DNA of 64,000 nucleotides from CAZMVY01 sp964617875 (GTDB lineage Bacteria > Planctomycetota > Phycisphaerae > UBA1845 > PWPN01): NCBI GenBank assembly GCA_964617875.1, contig CAZUAI010000020.1, positions 9,126 to 73,125 on the forward strand, in the 5' to 3' direction. Positions within the stretch are counted from its first letter, which is position 1; every line of letters begins with the position of its first letter. Shown in pieces: positions 43,521 to 51,519 of this stretch. The position numbers were made by a program, and so were the translations under genes. The notes beneath the pieces were generated by a model. It worked only from the letters and a program-made list of their open reading frames with translations. It searched no databases and was not told where the DNA came from.

Positions 43521-44324
43521 CTATGCACCGATACGGCGGCGAAGCCCTGCCACGCCGCCCGCGAGCAACAATACCATCGTCACGGGCTCGGGAATCGCAA
43601 AGCCGCGCCCCGTCTCGCCCGAGTAGCTGCCCTCGCCAACCGCCCGCACGTCCGACGCGGGGTCGTAGCGGCTCGGCAGGCCCTTGATCGCACCAGGAAC
43701 GGCAAAACCCTGGGCAAAGTCGATGTTGCCCCGCATGACGCCCTCGCTCCCGATCAGGCCGTTCTGCTGCGCGATCAGGCCGCCGACGATCGTGCCCTTG
43801 CCCTCGAGCACGTAACTCTGCGCATTGCCGTAGCCGTACAGCGAAACCGTGTCCAGATCGATCGCCCAGAGCAGGATGTTCGCGGTATCCGGCATGCCGA
43901 TCTTGCCGCTGATGTAGCCCCAGACCTCGAGGTCGGCCACGCCCGGTTCGGTGTTCAGACCGGTTCCGGTGAGGCTGACGTCAAGCGGAGGCGGCGTTTC
44001 GTCGTGGCCCGTGAACTGGACGGCGAGCCGAAGGTCGCCGCCGAAGTTGTACTGCAGGTCGCCCGGGACGCCCAGGTCATACCAGATCGGCAGCACGCCC
44101 ACCGTGCTTGGCCAGTTCGGCCAGTACGCCGTGGCTTCCCCGCCGACGCTGTTGATTCCGTCTTTCGACGTGATCAACGTATCCGGCGCGGCACCGTTTG
44201 TTGCATACAGGAATTCGGCCCCGAAGTTGATGTCGTGGCCCGTGATCGTCGGCGTCAGCGGCGCAGCGAAAGCACCCGCCGTCCCGGCCAAAACCACTAC
44301 ACCAAGCAAAACACTGTGCTTCAT
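43521..44324 (-). CDS. PEP-CTERM sorted secreted protein
   Basis: 267 residues. An N-terminal signal peptide (MKHSVLLGVVVLAGTAGAFA) and a C-terminal sorting tag: PEP motif (AIPEPVTMV), hydrophobic helix LLLAGGVAGL and the basic end RRRIGA. Such tags are recognised by exosortase, which cleaves and attaches or releases the protein at the cell surface; no exosortase is encoded here. The middle is a beta-rich domain with Asn/Gly-rich turns and no catalytic motif. A strong promoter lies at 44461-44489 and a terminator at 43399-43443, so the gene forms its own transcription unit. Confidence 0.9.
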   Translation of the reverse strand: MKHSVLLGVVVLAGTAGAFAAPLTPTITGHDINFGAEFLYATNGAAPDTLITSKDGINSVGGEATAYWPNWPSTVGVLPIWYDLGVPGDLQYNFGGDLRLAVQFTGHDETPPPLDVSLTGTGLNTEPGVADLEVWGYISGKIGMPDTANILLWAIDLDTVSLYGYGNAQSYVLEGKGTIVGGLIAQQNGLIGSEGVMRGNIDFAQGFAVPGAIKGLPSRYDPASDVRAVGEGSYSGETGRGFAIPEPVTMVLLLAGGVAGLRRRIGA

Positions 44325-44460
44325 AACTCTCTCTCCCTGATAATGTCCGAACTACCTACTCGCCCCAGAACCAGCCCGGCTTGCTCCCATGGTACCGGGC
44401 ATACGGAGAGGAACACCCTCTCACCACTCCACCCAAACTACACCCCTACCCCTGTCCCCT

Positions 44461-44489
44461 AGTTTATCAGGGTGCGTCTCGGTGTCAAG
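44461..44489 (-). promoter_or_regulatory. Promoter of the PEP-CTERM gene
   Basis: On the minus strand: TTGACA (44489-44484, perfect), 17-bp spacer, TAAACT (44466-44461). It sits in an unusually AT-rich stretch after the AAA ATPase stop and gives a leader of about 130 bases. Confidence 0.7.
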
Positions 44490-44580
44490 CCTTTTCTTGA
44501 ACAAAAAACAGGAATCTGCGGGATATCGCCCTCCCCAAAGCTGTCGCATTAATCGTAACTTATTGCAACATATTGTCTTA

Positions 44581-45693
44581 TCAACAAGCGTGGCGTAGTT
44601 CATCGTATCGGGCGAGATCCCTCGGCAGCACCGAACGCGGGGTCTCCTGGATCACAGATTCAATGTCTGCCATCGTTATCGGACGTGCAGCAGCCCCGGC
44701 CACGGCGTCCAGGAACGGCCGCGAAGCCGCCCGGTCGGCGATGTTCTTGATGTCCGCCCCGCTGTAGCCCTCGAGCCGGTCGCACAGGTCGGCGAAGTCC
44801 ACGTCGTCGGCCAGCGGGCGCGAGGCGAGGCAAATCTCGAGCAGCCTGTAGCGCGCGGGCGCATCGGGCAGCGGAATGTAGACGCGCGAGTCGAAGCGTC
44901 CCGGGCGCATCATCGCCTCGTCGAGCATCCAGGGTTTGTTCGTGGCGCCGACAAACAGGAGGCACCGGTCCGCCTTGCGGTCGAATCCCTCGAGTTCCTG
45001 AAGGATCTGCGGCACGACGCGCTGCATGACGCTGGAGGACTCGTCCTGCCGCTTGGGGACGAGGGCCTCGATCTCGTCGATGAAGATCACGCTCTTCGGC
45101 TCGGCCTTCGCGGCGTCGAAGAGCTTGCGGATGTTCTGCTCGGCCTCGCCGACCCACTTGCTGAGGACCTGCGCCGGAGTGATGACGAAGAAGGTGGCGT
45201 CGATCTCGTGCGCAATGGCCTTCGCGAGCATCGTCTTGCCCGTGCCGGGCGGGCCGTACAGCAGGATGCCGCCGCCGAGGCGGATGCCGTATTGCCGGGC
45301 CAGCTCCGGGTGCGCCACCGGGTAGATCATCTTCAGGCGGATCTCTTCCTTGACGTCATCGAGGCCCGCGATGTCTTCGAACCCGACGGTGGGTTTGTCG
45401 CGGACGATCCACTCGGAGGCGTCCGGGCCGGTGCCCTCGGCCTCCTTCACGGGGCTGCGGCGGCCCTTGGGCGTGCCCTTGAGCCGGTCGCATTCGCGGG
45501 CGAGGTCGATCAGTTCGCGGGCGAGTTGCTCGTGCTGCCGGCGGACGGCCGGGTTCGACGCCGCCTCCGCCAGCTCAATGACGCAATCCGCCGCCTGGAT
45601 CAGGTACGGCTTCGCGGCGGCGTAATCGCCCTCGCGGTACGCGATGACGCCCTTGTCCTTCAGCCGCTCGAACGTGGCAAAGCTGACCGCCAT
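44581..45693 (-). CDS. Vps4-like AAA ATPase with N-terminal MIT-like domain
   Basis: 370 residues. The first about 73 residues form three helices with the MIT pattern (ERLKDKGVIAYREGDYAAAKP, ARELIDLARECDRLKG). After a linker the AAA domain begins VGFEDIAGLDDVKEEI. Walker A is GPPGTGKT (147-154), Walker B VIFIDEIEA (D206, E207), and pore loop 1 is SKWVGEAE (178-185), the KW-x-GE hallmark of the meiotic clade (Vps4, katanin, spastin). Further matches are GATNKPWMLDEAM, RVYIPLP and EGYSGADIKNI. The tail ITMADIESVIQETPRSVLPRD and ARYDEL mirrors the Vps4 C-terminal helix region. Its likely job is to disassemble an ESCRT-III-like polymer; the candidate is encoded at 28612-29217. RPGRF at the arginine-finger site is closer to classical AAA unfoldases. 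Vps4 assignment is by eye. Confidence 0.75.
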   Translation of the reverse strand: MAVSFATFERLKDKGVIAYREGDYAAAKPYLIQAADCVIELAEAASNPAVRRQHEQLARELIDLARECDRLKGTPKGRRSPVKEAEGTGPDASEWIVRDKPTVGFEDIAGLDDVKEEIRLKMIYPVAHPELARQYGIRLGGGILLYGPPGTGKTMLAKAIAHEIDATFFVITPAQVLSKWVGEAEQNIRKLFDAAKAEPKSVIFIDEIEALVPKRQDESSSVMQRVVPQILQELEGFDRKADRCLLFVGATNKPWMLDEAMMRPGRFDSRVYIPLPDAPARYRLLEICLASRPLADDVDFADLCDRLEGYSGADIKNIADRAASRPFLDAVAGAAARPITMADIESVIQETPRSVLPRDLARYDELRHAC

Positions 45694-45699
45694 GCGGGC

Positions 45700-45705
45700 A
45701 TTATA
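45700..45705 (-). promoter_or_regulatory. -10 box (TATAAT) 6 bases before the Vps4-like start codon
   Basis: A perfect TATAAT on the minus strand. Transcription would start at or next to the ATG at 45693, so the mRNA is predicted to be leaderless; no Shine-Dalgarno is visible. No good -35 was found. Confidence 0.5.
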
Positions 45706-45867
45706 CGCCCGCCGCGCCGGGCGCGAAGCGTACAGCGGCCCCGGAGTGCCGGCGCCACGACGGCAGACAGGCGTTGGAGGATGGTGCCGAGAAGCTCTTC
45801 GCCGTTCCGTTGTCGCTGGGCGGCCCGTCGAATGTTCGGCGCGAGGTCGCCGCGCGGATCCGAACCC

Positions 45868-46170
45868 TTACCCCACCTTGGCCAGCGAGTCGGCCGGGGC
45901 CGTGAAGACGACCATCGACCCGGATGACTCGCGGGCGCGGACCTTCACGCGGCCCTGCCGCCGGAGGATGTCCCGTTCCGTCTCGTTGGGAATGTAAACC
46001 ACTTCGGCGGCAATCTTACGCTCGCCGCGGAAGAAGAGCTGCTGCAAACGTCGCTTCGTCTGAACGGACGTCCGGCCCTTGTCGTCGTCGCACTCCGACC
46101 ACCGCGGCACGTCCATCGTCTCAACCACCGCCACTTTCGTCCCTGCCGCCAGATACTTGCCTTCGCCCAT
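45868..46170 (-). CDS. Small conserved-looking protein, function unknown
   Basis: 100 residues with a strong GGAGG 11 bases before the ATG. The sequence is compact and mixed alpha/beta (GTKVAVVETMDVPRWSE, KRRLQQLFFRGERKIAAEVVYI, RQGRVKVRARESSGSMVV) with many basic residues, which could suit RNA or nucleic-acid binding; this is only a guess. Its own promoter (46361-46389) and a hairpin in the leader point to regulated expression. It lies upstream of, and on the same strand as, the Vps4-like gene, 174 bp away, but that gene has its own -10. Confidence 0.75.
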   Translation of the reverse strand: MGEGKYLAAGTKVAVVETMDVPRWSECDDDKGRTSVQTKRRLQQLFFRGERKIAAEVVYIPNETERDILRRQGRVKVRARESSGSMVVFTAPADSLAKVG

Positions 46171-46210
46171 TGACCAACGCCTCCGAACCTACCGGACTGA
46201 GAGAACAAAC

Positions 46211-46226
46211 AACCCCTTCCGGGGCT
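46211..46226 (-). terminator. Hairpin with U-rich tail in the leader of the small protein gene
   Basis: On the minus strand AGCCCC pairs with GGGGTT around GGAA, followed by GTTTGTTC. It lies between the promoter and the start codon (41 bases before the ATG), so it could act as an attenuator. The U-run is imperfect. Confidence 0.35.
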
Positions 46227-46360
46227 TCCTTCTGCCTGAACTCGTCGTCGGGGAACCGCGACGGGGGCCACGGCGGACGCCGGACCCAAGGCAAGCCGCC
46301 TCGGCGACCGTGGCCGAGACGTCCGCGCGGGCCGCACTCCTCGCCCGCACGATCGCACCC

Positions 46361-46389
46361 TTATAACACAACGGCCCTACGATTTTCAA
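46361..46389 (-). promoter_or_regulatory. Promoter of the small protein gene
   Basis: On the minus strand: TTGAAA (46389-46384), 17-bp spacer, TTATAA (46366-46361). Confidence 0.6.
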
Positions 46390-46452
46390 GACCCCTCGTC
46401 ATGGTCGCGCGGCCCCCTTGTATCTCCTGCGCCCTGCGGCGAAACTGTCCGC

Positions 46453-47397
46453 ATGGTGCGGCAACGGGTCTTCTACGGGTCGCTCTTGATGGCGGGGTTG
46501 GTGAGCCTGACCGTCGCCGACGCATGGCTGAGCGCGCCATGCACGGGGCCGGCGTGCCCGATGCGCACCGGCCTGGGCTTTGGTGGGCTCACCACGATTG
46601 GCTTCGCGCTCGTCGTAATTGCCGGTGCGGGCGAGCTTTGCCGGTTTTGCGACAAAGCCGGGCACCGACCGGCGGTCGGTTGGGGGCTCGTCATGGTCGC
46701 CTGCATGATGCTGGCCCCCTGGCTGAACTCGGCCACGCCGCGAATCGGGTACGGTGCGTACGGCGGGGGCTGGGTGGCCCCGAACGTTCTCGAGCCGCCC
46801 CTGCCATGGATTGCGATTCTGGGCACCGCCGTGATTCTGGTCGGGCGGCAACGCACAGAAGGCGCCATCGCTTCCTTCGCGACAACACTGCTCATCATCT
46901 TCTACTTGGGATATCTTGGATCGTACTGTGTGCGGCTTCGTTGTGCCTGGTCGGGCCCCGAGGGGGCATGGATAGTGCTCGCGACGCTGGTGATCATCAA
47001 GGTCACGGATATCGGGGCCTATTTTACCGGAATCGCCATTGGCAAGACCCCCCTGATTCCCAAGGTAAGCCCAAAGAAGACATGGGAGGGCATACTTGGG
47101 GGCGTCGCGGCCTCTGCCGCGATCAGCGGCGTCTTGATGTGGTGGGTGCTGCCACAGTGGGGAGGGTGTGATTCCCTGAAGGGCCTCTCATTCCCACAAG
47201 CTATTGTATTTGGGATAGTTATGGCGATTGTCGGACAACTGGGCGACCTTGCGGAGTCGCTGTTCAAGCGGGACGCCGGCGCCAAGGATTCCGCCCGTCT
47301 GGTACCGACATTCGGGGGGGTATTGGACATCATTGATTCGCCGTTGCTGGCGGTGCCGGTCGCCTATTGGCTGTTGCGGTGGTGGTGGTTAGCCTGA
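46453..47397 (+). CDS. cdsA: Phosphatidate cytidylyltransferase (CDP-diglyceride synthase)
   Basis: 314 residues, an integral membrane enzyme that makes CDP-diacylglycerol from phosphatidic acid and CTP. About seven to eight hydrophobic segments are seen. The C-terminal family signature is present as GDLAESLFKRDAGAKDSARL followed by PTFGGVLDIIDS, where the textbook form has PGHGG and DR; the PxFGGxLDxxDS form is common in related phyla. Upstream motifs include KVTDIGAYFTG and PKKTWEG. The ATG at 46453 has no visible Shine-Dalgarno; an ATG 13 codons later is an alternative. It precedes the phoH operon by 109 bp. Confidence 0.92.
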   Translation: MVRQRVFYGSLLMAGLVSLTVADAWLSAPCTGPACPMRTGLGFGGLTTIGFALVVIAGAGELCRFCDKAGHRPAVGWGLVMVACMMLAPWLNSATPRIGYGAYGGGWVAPNVLEPPLPWIAILGTAVILVGRQRTEGAIASFATTLLIIFYLGYLGSYCVRLRCAWSGPEGAWIVLATLVIIKVTDIGAYFTGIAIGKTPLIPKVSPKKTWEGILGGVAASAAISGVLMWWVLPQWGGCDSLKGLSFPQAIVFGIVMAIVGQLGDLAESLFKRDAGAKDSARLVPTFGGVLDIIDSPLLAVPVAYWLLRWWWLA

Positions 47398-47403
47398 CCC
47401 CCA

Positions 47404-47433
47404 TTTACTCCCCGGACGTGCCTTCGCTACAAT
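47404..47433 (+). promoter_or_regulatory. Promoter of the phoH-HD-ybeY-CorC operon
   Basis: TTTACT (47404-47409), 18-bp spacer, TACAAT (47428-47433). Confidence 0.5.
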
Positions 47434-47506
47434 AGGGGGCGGTCGGGCGGCCCCCGGGTTGTTCTGAACCGGCGACTGCTCCGGCCACTGGAGTCAACTT
47501 CCGACC

Positions 47507-48520
47507 TTGGAACTGACCATTACTCTTGAGGACGGCGGCGACCGTGTTGCGCTGTTCGGCACCGGCGACCGGCACCTGCGGCTGATACGGGGGGCCCTCG
47601 GGGTCCGCATCACCGCCCGGGACGCGCACGTTCGCCTCTCGGGCGAGGCCGGAGCCGTCGGAAGGGCCGCGGCCGTCATCGAGCGACTCCAGGGATTGCT
47701 CCGGGAGCACCCGTGTCTCAGTGACGAGCACATCACCGACGCCATTGCCGATGCCGCCCGCGAGGATTCCGAGGCCGCCCGTTCGCCGGAGCGGATCGAC
47801 GTCTACGCCAAGCACGGGACGATCACGCCCAAGACCGACGGGCAGCGGGACTACGTGCGGGCGATCGCGGAACACGACCTCGTTTTCTGCCTCGGTCCCG
47901 CCGGAACCGGCAAGACGTACCTGGCCGTGGCGATGGCCGTCAGCATGCTCAAGGCGTCGCGAATCAAGCGGATCGTGCTCGTGCGCCCCGCGGTCGAGGC
48001 GGGCGAGAAGCTCGGGTTCCTGCCCGGTGACATGCAGGCGAAGGTGAACCCGTATCTCCGCCCCCTCTTCGACGCCATGCATGACATGATGACGTTCGAT
48101 CAGATCAAGCGTTTCATGCAGAACGACGTCATCGAGGTCATCCCGCTGGCGTACATGCGCGGGCGGACGCTCAACAACAGCGTGGTGATCCTGGACGAGG
48201 CCCAGAACACGACGGCCTCGCAGATGCTGATGTTCCTCACGCGGCTGGGGCACCACAGCAAGATGATCGTGACGGGCGATGACAGCCAGATCGACCTGGC
48301 TGACGGGCGGCTGAGCGGGTTGATCGACGCCGTCCGTCGGCTGCGGGGCATTCACGGGATCAGCGTTGTCCGCTTACACGAGCTGGACATCGTCCGGCAC
48401 CGGCTCGTCCAGAGTATCGTGGGTGCTTATGCCGACGGCCGGGGAACGGGTTCTTATCGGACGCACAGGCGGCCCGAGGCCCCGGATCCGGAGTTCGGGC
48501 CGGCGGAAGCCGATGGGTAG
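47507..48520 (+). CDS. PhoH family ATPase (PhoH-like, YbeZ type)
   Basis: 337 residues from a TTG start with GGAG upstream. N-terminal KH-like segment (HLRLIRGALGVRITAR), then the P-loop domain: GPAGTGKTYLAVA (Walker A), LVRPAVEAGEKLGFLPGD, PLAYMRGRTLNNSVVILDEAQN (Walker B), TRLGHHSKMIVTGDDSQID and GISVVRLHELDIVRH. It is an RNA-associated NTPase usually encoded next to ybeY, as here, and thought to help ribosome maturation and RNA processing. A C-terminal tail of about 25 residues is variable. Confidence 0.93.
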   Translation: MELTITLEDGGDRVALFGTGDRHLRLIRGALGVRITARDAHVRLSGEAGAVGRAAAVIERLQGLLREHPCLSDEHITDAIADAAREDSEAARSPERIDVYAKHGTITPKTDGQRDYVRAIAEHDLVFCLGPAGTGKTYLAVAMAVSMLKASRIKRIVLVRPAVEAGEKLGFLPGDMQAKVNPYLRPLFDAMHDMMTFDQIKRFMQNDVIEVIPLAYMRGRTLNNSVVILDEAQNTTASQMLMFLTRLGHHSKMIVTGDDSQIDLADGRLSGLIDAVRRLRGIHGISVVRLHELDIVRHRLVQSIVGAYADGRGTGSYRTHRRPEAPDPEFGPAEADG

Positions 48521-48580
48521 GGGATATCGACGCCGGCCCCTGTGGGCCGGCGTCCGTGGCGAAGGACGTGTCAAGCAACG

Positions 48581-50983
48581 ATGTTCTGGAGCCGTAAGGG
48601 CCGTACCCGACGAGCGGAGATCCGACGACAGCGGACGGAAAGCCGCCCGTCCACATGGTACACGTTCTACCAGCGCTACGGCGCGATGCCGCTGGTGATC
48701 GGGCTGGGACTGTACGTAGCGGCCACTCTGGTCATCCTTTCGGGCGGGCAGACCATGCCATGGCAGTTCGAGCAGTCGGTGCCGGGCGATGTGCGCGCCC
48801 GCGTGAAGTTCACGGCGATCGACCTCGGCCTGACCGCCGATAAGCAGAACAAGGCGCGGCTGGGGACGCCGAACGTCTACGTCCGCAACGAGGTCGTGCT
48901 CGCGAGCATCAGCGGCAAGCTTCGCGAGTTGTTCGCGCTGGTCAAGTCGTGCGAAGACGCCGGCAAGTTCGTGGAGGAGGCAAGGAAGAGCTACCAGGGC
49001 TGGCAGCTGGACGAGCGGGACTACGCGGCCCTCAAGGCGCTGGCGAGCGACACCGCCGGGGCCGGGGCCCAGATCTTCGAGACCGCCGTCAAGAACGTGA
49101 TCGACACGCTCGCCCACCGCTATGCCATCGTCGAGAAGGTTGATCCCCGCGTACGTTCGACGACGCCGGAGCATGCGCTGCTCCGGGCCGGGCCGGGCAA
49201 CGAACGCACGGTGGACACCGGGAAGGTCCAGTACGTTTCCGAAACGAGCATCGTCAAGGAAATCGCGGAGCAGGTCGCGGGCGAGCAGTTCTCGGGGCCG
49301 TTGGAGTCTCTTGCGCCGGACATCGCGCATCTGATCATCCAGAGCCTGCTGCCGGACCCGGACAAGCAGAAGTTCGAGCCCGTCTACCGCTTCGACCGCA
49401 CCGTGACCGAAAACCTGATGGAGCAGAACGCCCGCGCTGTTTCGCCGGTGGTCGCGTCCTACAACGCCGGGGACGTGCTGGTCAAGGGCGGCTCGACGAT
49501 CACGCAGGAACACCTCACCCTGCTCCGGCGCGAGCATCAGGAGTATCGCAGCGCGCTGTCCAGCGACCCGGTGCTGCGGCGCGAGTATCTGCTGCGGCGC
49601 CTCGGAACGGCGACGGTCGTGCTGATCGTGGTCGCCGGGCTGGCCGCATACACGGTGCTGTACCAGGAGCGGAACCTGCAGCGCTCCGTGCGTGCGCTCG
49701 CCCTGGCGGCGTTGCTGCTGGGCATGCTGGCGCTCGCCCGGCTCAACGGGTTGATGCAGTGGCAGGGGTTGCCGAAGGAATTTGCCGTCGCGACGGTCGT
49801 GATGGCGGCGGCGATCCTCACCATCGCGTATGAGCAACGGTACGCGTTCGGCGTCACCGGCGGGCTGGCGATCCTCGCCACGCTCGCGGCGGAAGGGGAC
49901 TTCGGGCTGTTCATCACGCTGCTCACGCCGATGGCGACGACGGTGTTTCTCCTGAAGGACGTCCGCACGCGCGGCAAGCTGATCGGCACGGGCGCGCTGG
50001 CCGCGGTCGCCGCGTTCCTCGCGGCGGCGGCGGCGGGCCTGACGGGCGGGCAGCGGCTCGCGTACGTCATGCAGCACGCCGGGGCGGCGGGCGTGTCGGC
50101 GCTGCTCGCGGGCTTCATCGTCCTGGGCGTGCTGCCGGCCATCGAGAGGCTCTTCGGCGTGGCCACGAGCCTGACTCTGCTCGAGTGGTGCGATGCGAGC
50201 CGGCCGCTGCTGCGGCGCCTGGCACAGGAGGCCCCCGGCACGTACAACCATTCGCTGATGCTCGGCACGCTCGCCGAGGCGGCCGCCGACGCCATCGGCG
50301 CGAACGGCCTCCTCGCCCGCGTCGGAGCCTACTATCACGACATCGGCAAGGCGGCCAAGCCCGAGTACTACGTCGAGAACCAGGAAGCGAAAATCAACCG
50401 CCACGACCGCCTCGGCCCCACGCTCAGCCTGCTCGTGATCGTGGCCCACGTGAAGGACGGGCTCGAGATGGCCCGCGAGTACGGACTGCCGAAGGTGCTC
50501 CACCAGTTCATCGCCGAGCACCACGGCACGACCGTCGTCCGCTACTTCCAGCGGATGGCCGCCGCGCAGGCCCAGAAAAGCCAGGTCCGCGAACTCCCCG
50601 AGAGCGAGTTCCGCTATCCCGGCCCCAAGCCGCGGTCGCGGGAGACGGCGGTGCTGATGATCTGCGACGGGGTCGAAGGCGCCGTGCGGGCCTTGCCGGA
50701 GCCGACGCGCGGCCGGATCGAAACGACCGTGCACCAGGTGCTGATGGACCGGCTGAACGACGGCCAGTTCGACGACTGCGACATCACGATGAAAGATCTT
50801 TCGCGCATCGAGGAGGCGGTCGTCAAGGCCCTGTGCGCGGTGTACCACGGCCGGATCGCCTACCCGAAGGACGCCGCCAGGGAACTGCGGCCGAAGGCGA
50901 ACGGCAACAGGAAGGACCCCGTCGAGACCGCCGCCGCGCCGGCGGTCGCCGCCGCCGAGACCGCCGAGGCGCCCCGCACGTGA
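48581..50983 (+). CDS. 7TM-HD family cyclic-dinucleotide phosphodiesterase (PgpH/YqfF-like)
   Basis: 800 residues. One transmembrane helix near 36-54 is followed by a large extracytoplasmic domain (about 60-320), then about six membrane segments (about 345-530) and a cytoplasmic HD domain with NHSLMLGTLAEAAA, ARVGAYYHDIGKAAKP (HD pair) and FIAEHHGTTVVRYF. Homologues hydrolyse cyclic di-AMP. The order phoH, HD gene, ybeY, CorC is conserved in many bacteria, which supports the assignment. The C-terminal tail is Ala/Glu-rich. The Shine-Dalgarno (AAGGA) is rather far, 14 bases, from the ATG. Confidence 0.9.
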   Translation: MFWSRKGRTRRAEIRRQRTESRPSTWYTFYQRYGAMPLVIGLGLYVAATLVILSGGQTMPWQFEQSVPGDVRARVKFTAIDLGLTADKQNKARLGTPNVYVRNEVVLASISGKLRELFALVKSCEDAGKFVEEARKSYQGWQLDERDYAALKALASDTAGAGAQIFETAVKNVIDTLAHRYAIVEKVDPRVRSTTPEHALLRAGPGNERTVDTGKVQYVSETSIVKEIAEQVAGEQFSGPLESLAPDIAHLIIQSLLPDPDKQKFEPVYRFDRTVTENLMEQNARAVSPVVASYNAGDVLVKGGSTITQEHLTLLRREHQEYRSALSSDPVLRREYLLRRLGTATVVLIVVAGLAAYTVLYQERNLQRSVRALALAALLLGMLALARLNGLMQWQGLPKEFAVATVVMAAAILTIAYEQRYAFGVTGGLAILATLAAEGDFGLFITLLTPMATTVFLLKDVRTRGKLIGTGALAAVAAFLAAAAAGLTGGQRLAYVMQHAGAAGVSALLAGFIVLGVLPAIERLFGVATSLTLLEWCDASRPLLRRLAQEAPGTYNHSLMLGTLAEAAADAIGANGLLARVGAYYHDIGKAAKPEYYVENQEAKINRHDRLGPTLSLLVIVAHVKDGLEMAREYGLPKVLHQFIAEHHGTTVVRYFQRMAAAQAQKSQVRELPESEFRYPGPKPRSRETAVLMICDGVEGAVRALPEPTRGRIETTVHQVLMDRLNDGQFDDCDITMKDLSRIEEAVVKALCAVYHGRIAYPKDAARELRPKANGNRKDPVETAAAPAVAAAETAEAPRT

Positions 50984-51000
50984 GGGACCCATTGCCGCGC

Positions 51001-51519
51001 ATGAACACGCGACAAACAGGTCATTATGACATCGAGGTTTCGGCGGCGCGCCGGGACCGGCCCAGCCGGGCCGCGGTGATTCGGGCGGTCCGGGCCGCGC
51101 TTCGCCGGGAGCGGGCCGCGCGGGCCGCCGTCAGCGTCGCGATCGTGAACGATGCGGCCATCGCCGATCTGCACCGCCGGCATCTGCGGACCGCGGAGCC
51201 GACCGACGTGATGAGCTTCGACCTTCGCGATGAGCCGGCGCCGGGAGCCGTCGACGGCCAGGTGGTCGTTTCGGACGAGACGGCGCGCCGCGAGGCGCGG
51301 CGCAGACGCATCCCCGCGGAGCAGGAACTCCTGCGGTACGTCATCCACGGCACGCTGCACCTGCTGGGCTATCTCGACGATACGCCGCAGCGGGCGAACG
51401 AGATGCACCGGATCGAGGACGAGCTGCTGTCCGCCCTGCGGGGCGGCCGCGCCGCGCCGGCCCGGCGTCGAAGCCGAGGCCGCCGACGGACTGCTCCAGG
51501 GAAAACGGTGCGGCCATGA
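51001..51519 (+). CDS. ybeY: Endoribonuclease YbeY (rRNA maturation factor), altered metal site
   Basis: 172 residues, 17 bp after the HD gene and overlapping the next gene by ATGA. The UPF0054 fold is seen: VSVAIVNDAAIADLHRRHL, TDVMSFDLRD, GQVVVSDETARREA and VIHGTLHLLGYLDD. The family signature is HGxLHLxGYDH; here the first two zinc-binding histidines are present, but the third is replaced (YLDDTPQRANEMH), so metal binding may use another residue or be weakened. The basic C-terminal tail of about 25 residues is extra. YbeY processes 16S rRNA ends and aids ribosome quality control. Confidence 0.88.
   Translation: MNTRQTGHYDIEVSAARRDRPSRAAVIRAVRAALRRERAARAAVSVAIVNDAAIADLHRRHLRTAEPTDVMSFDLRDEPAPGAVDGQVVVSDETARREARRRRIPAEQELLRYVIHGTLHLLGYLDDTPQRANEMHRIEDELLSALRGGRAAPARRRSRGRRRTAPGKTVRP

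Noticed and set aside
44421..44603. 60-codon frame after the Vps4-like gene (minus strand)
   Set aside because: It overlaps the end of the ATPase gene and the PEP-CTERM promoter, has no ribosome-binding site and a random-looking product.
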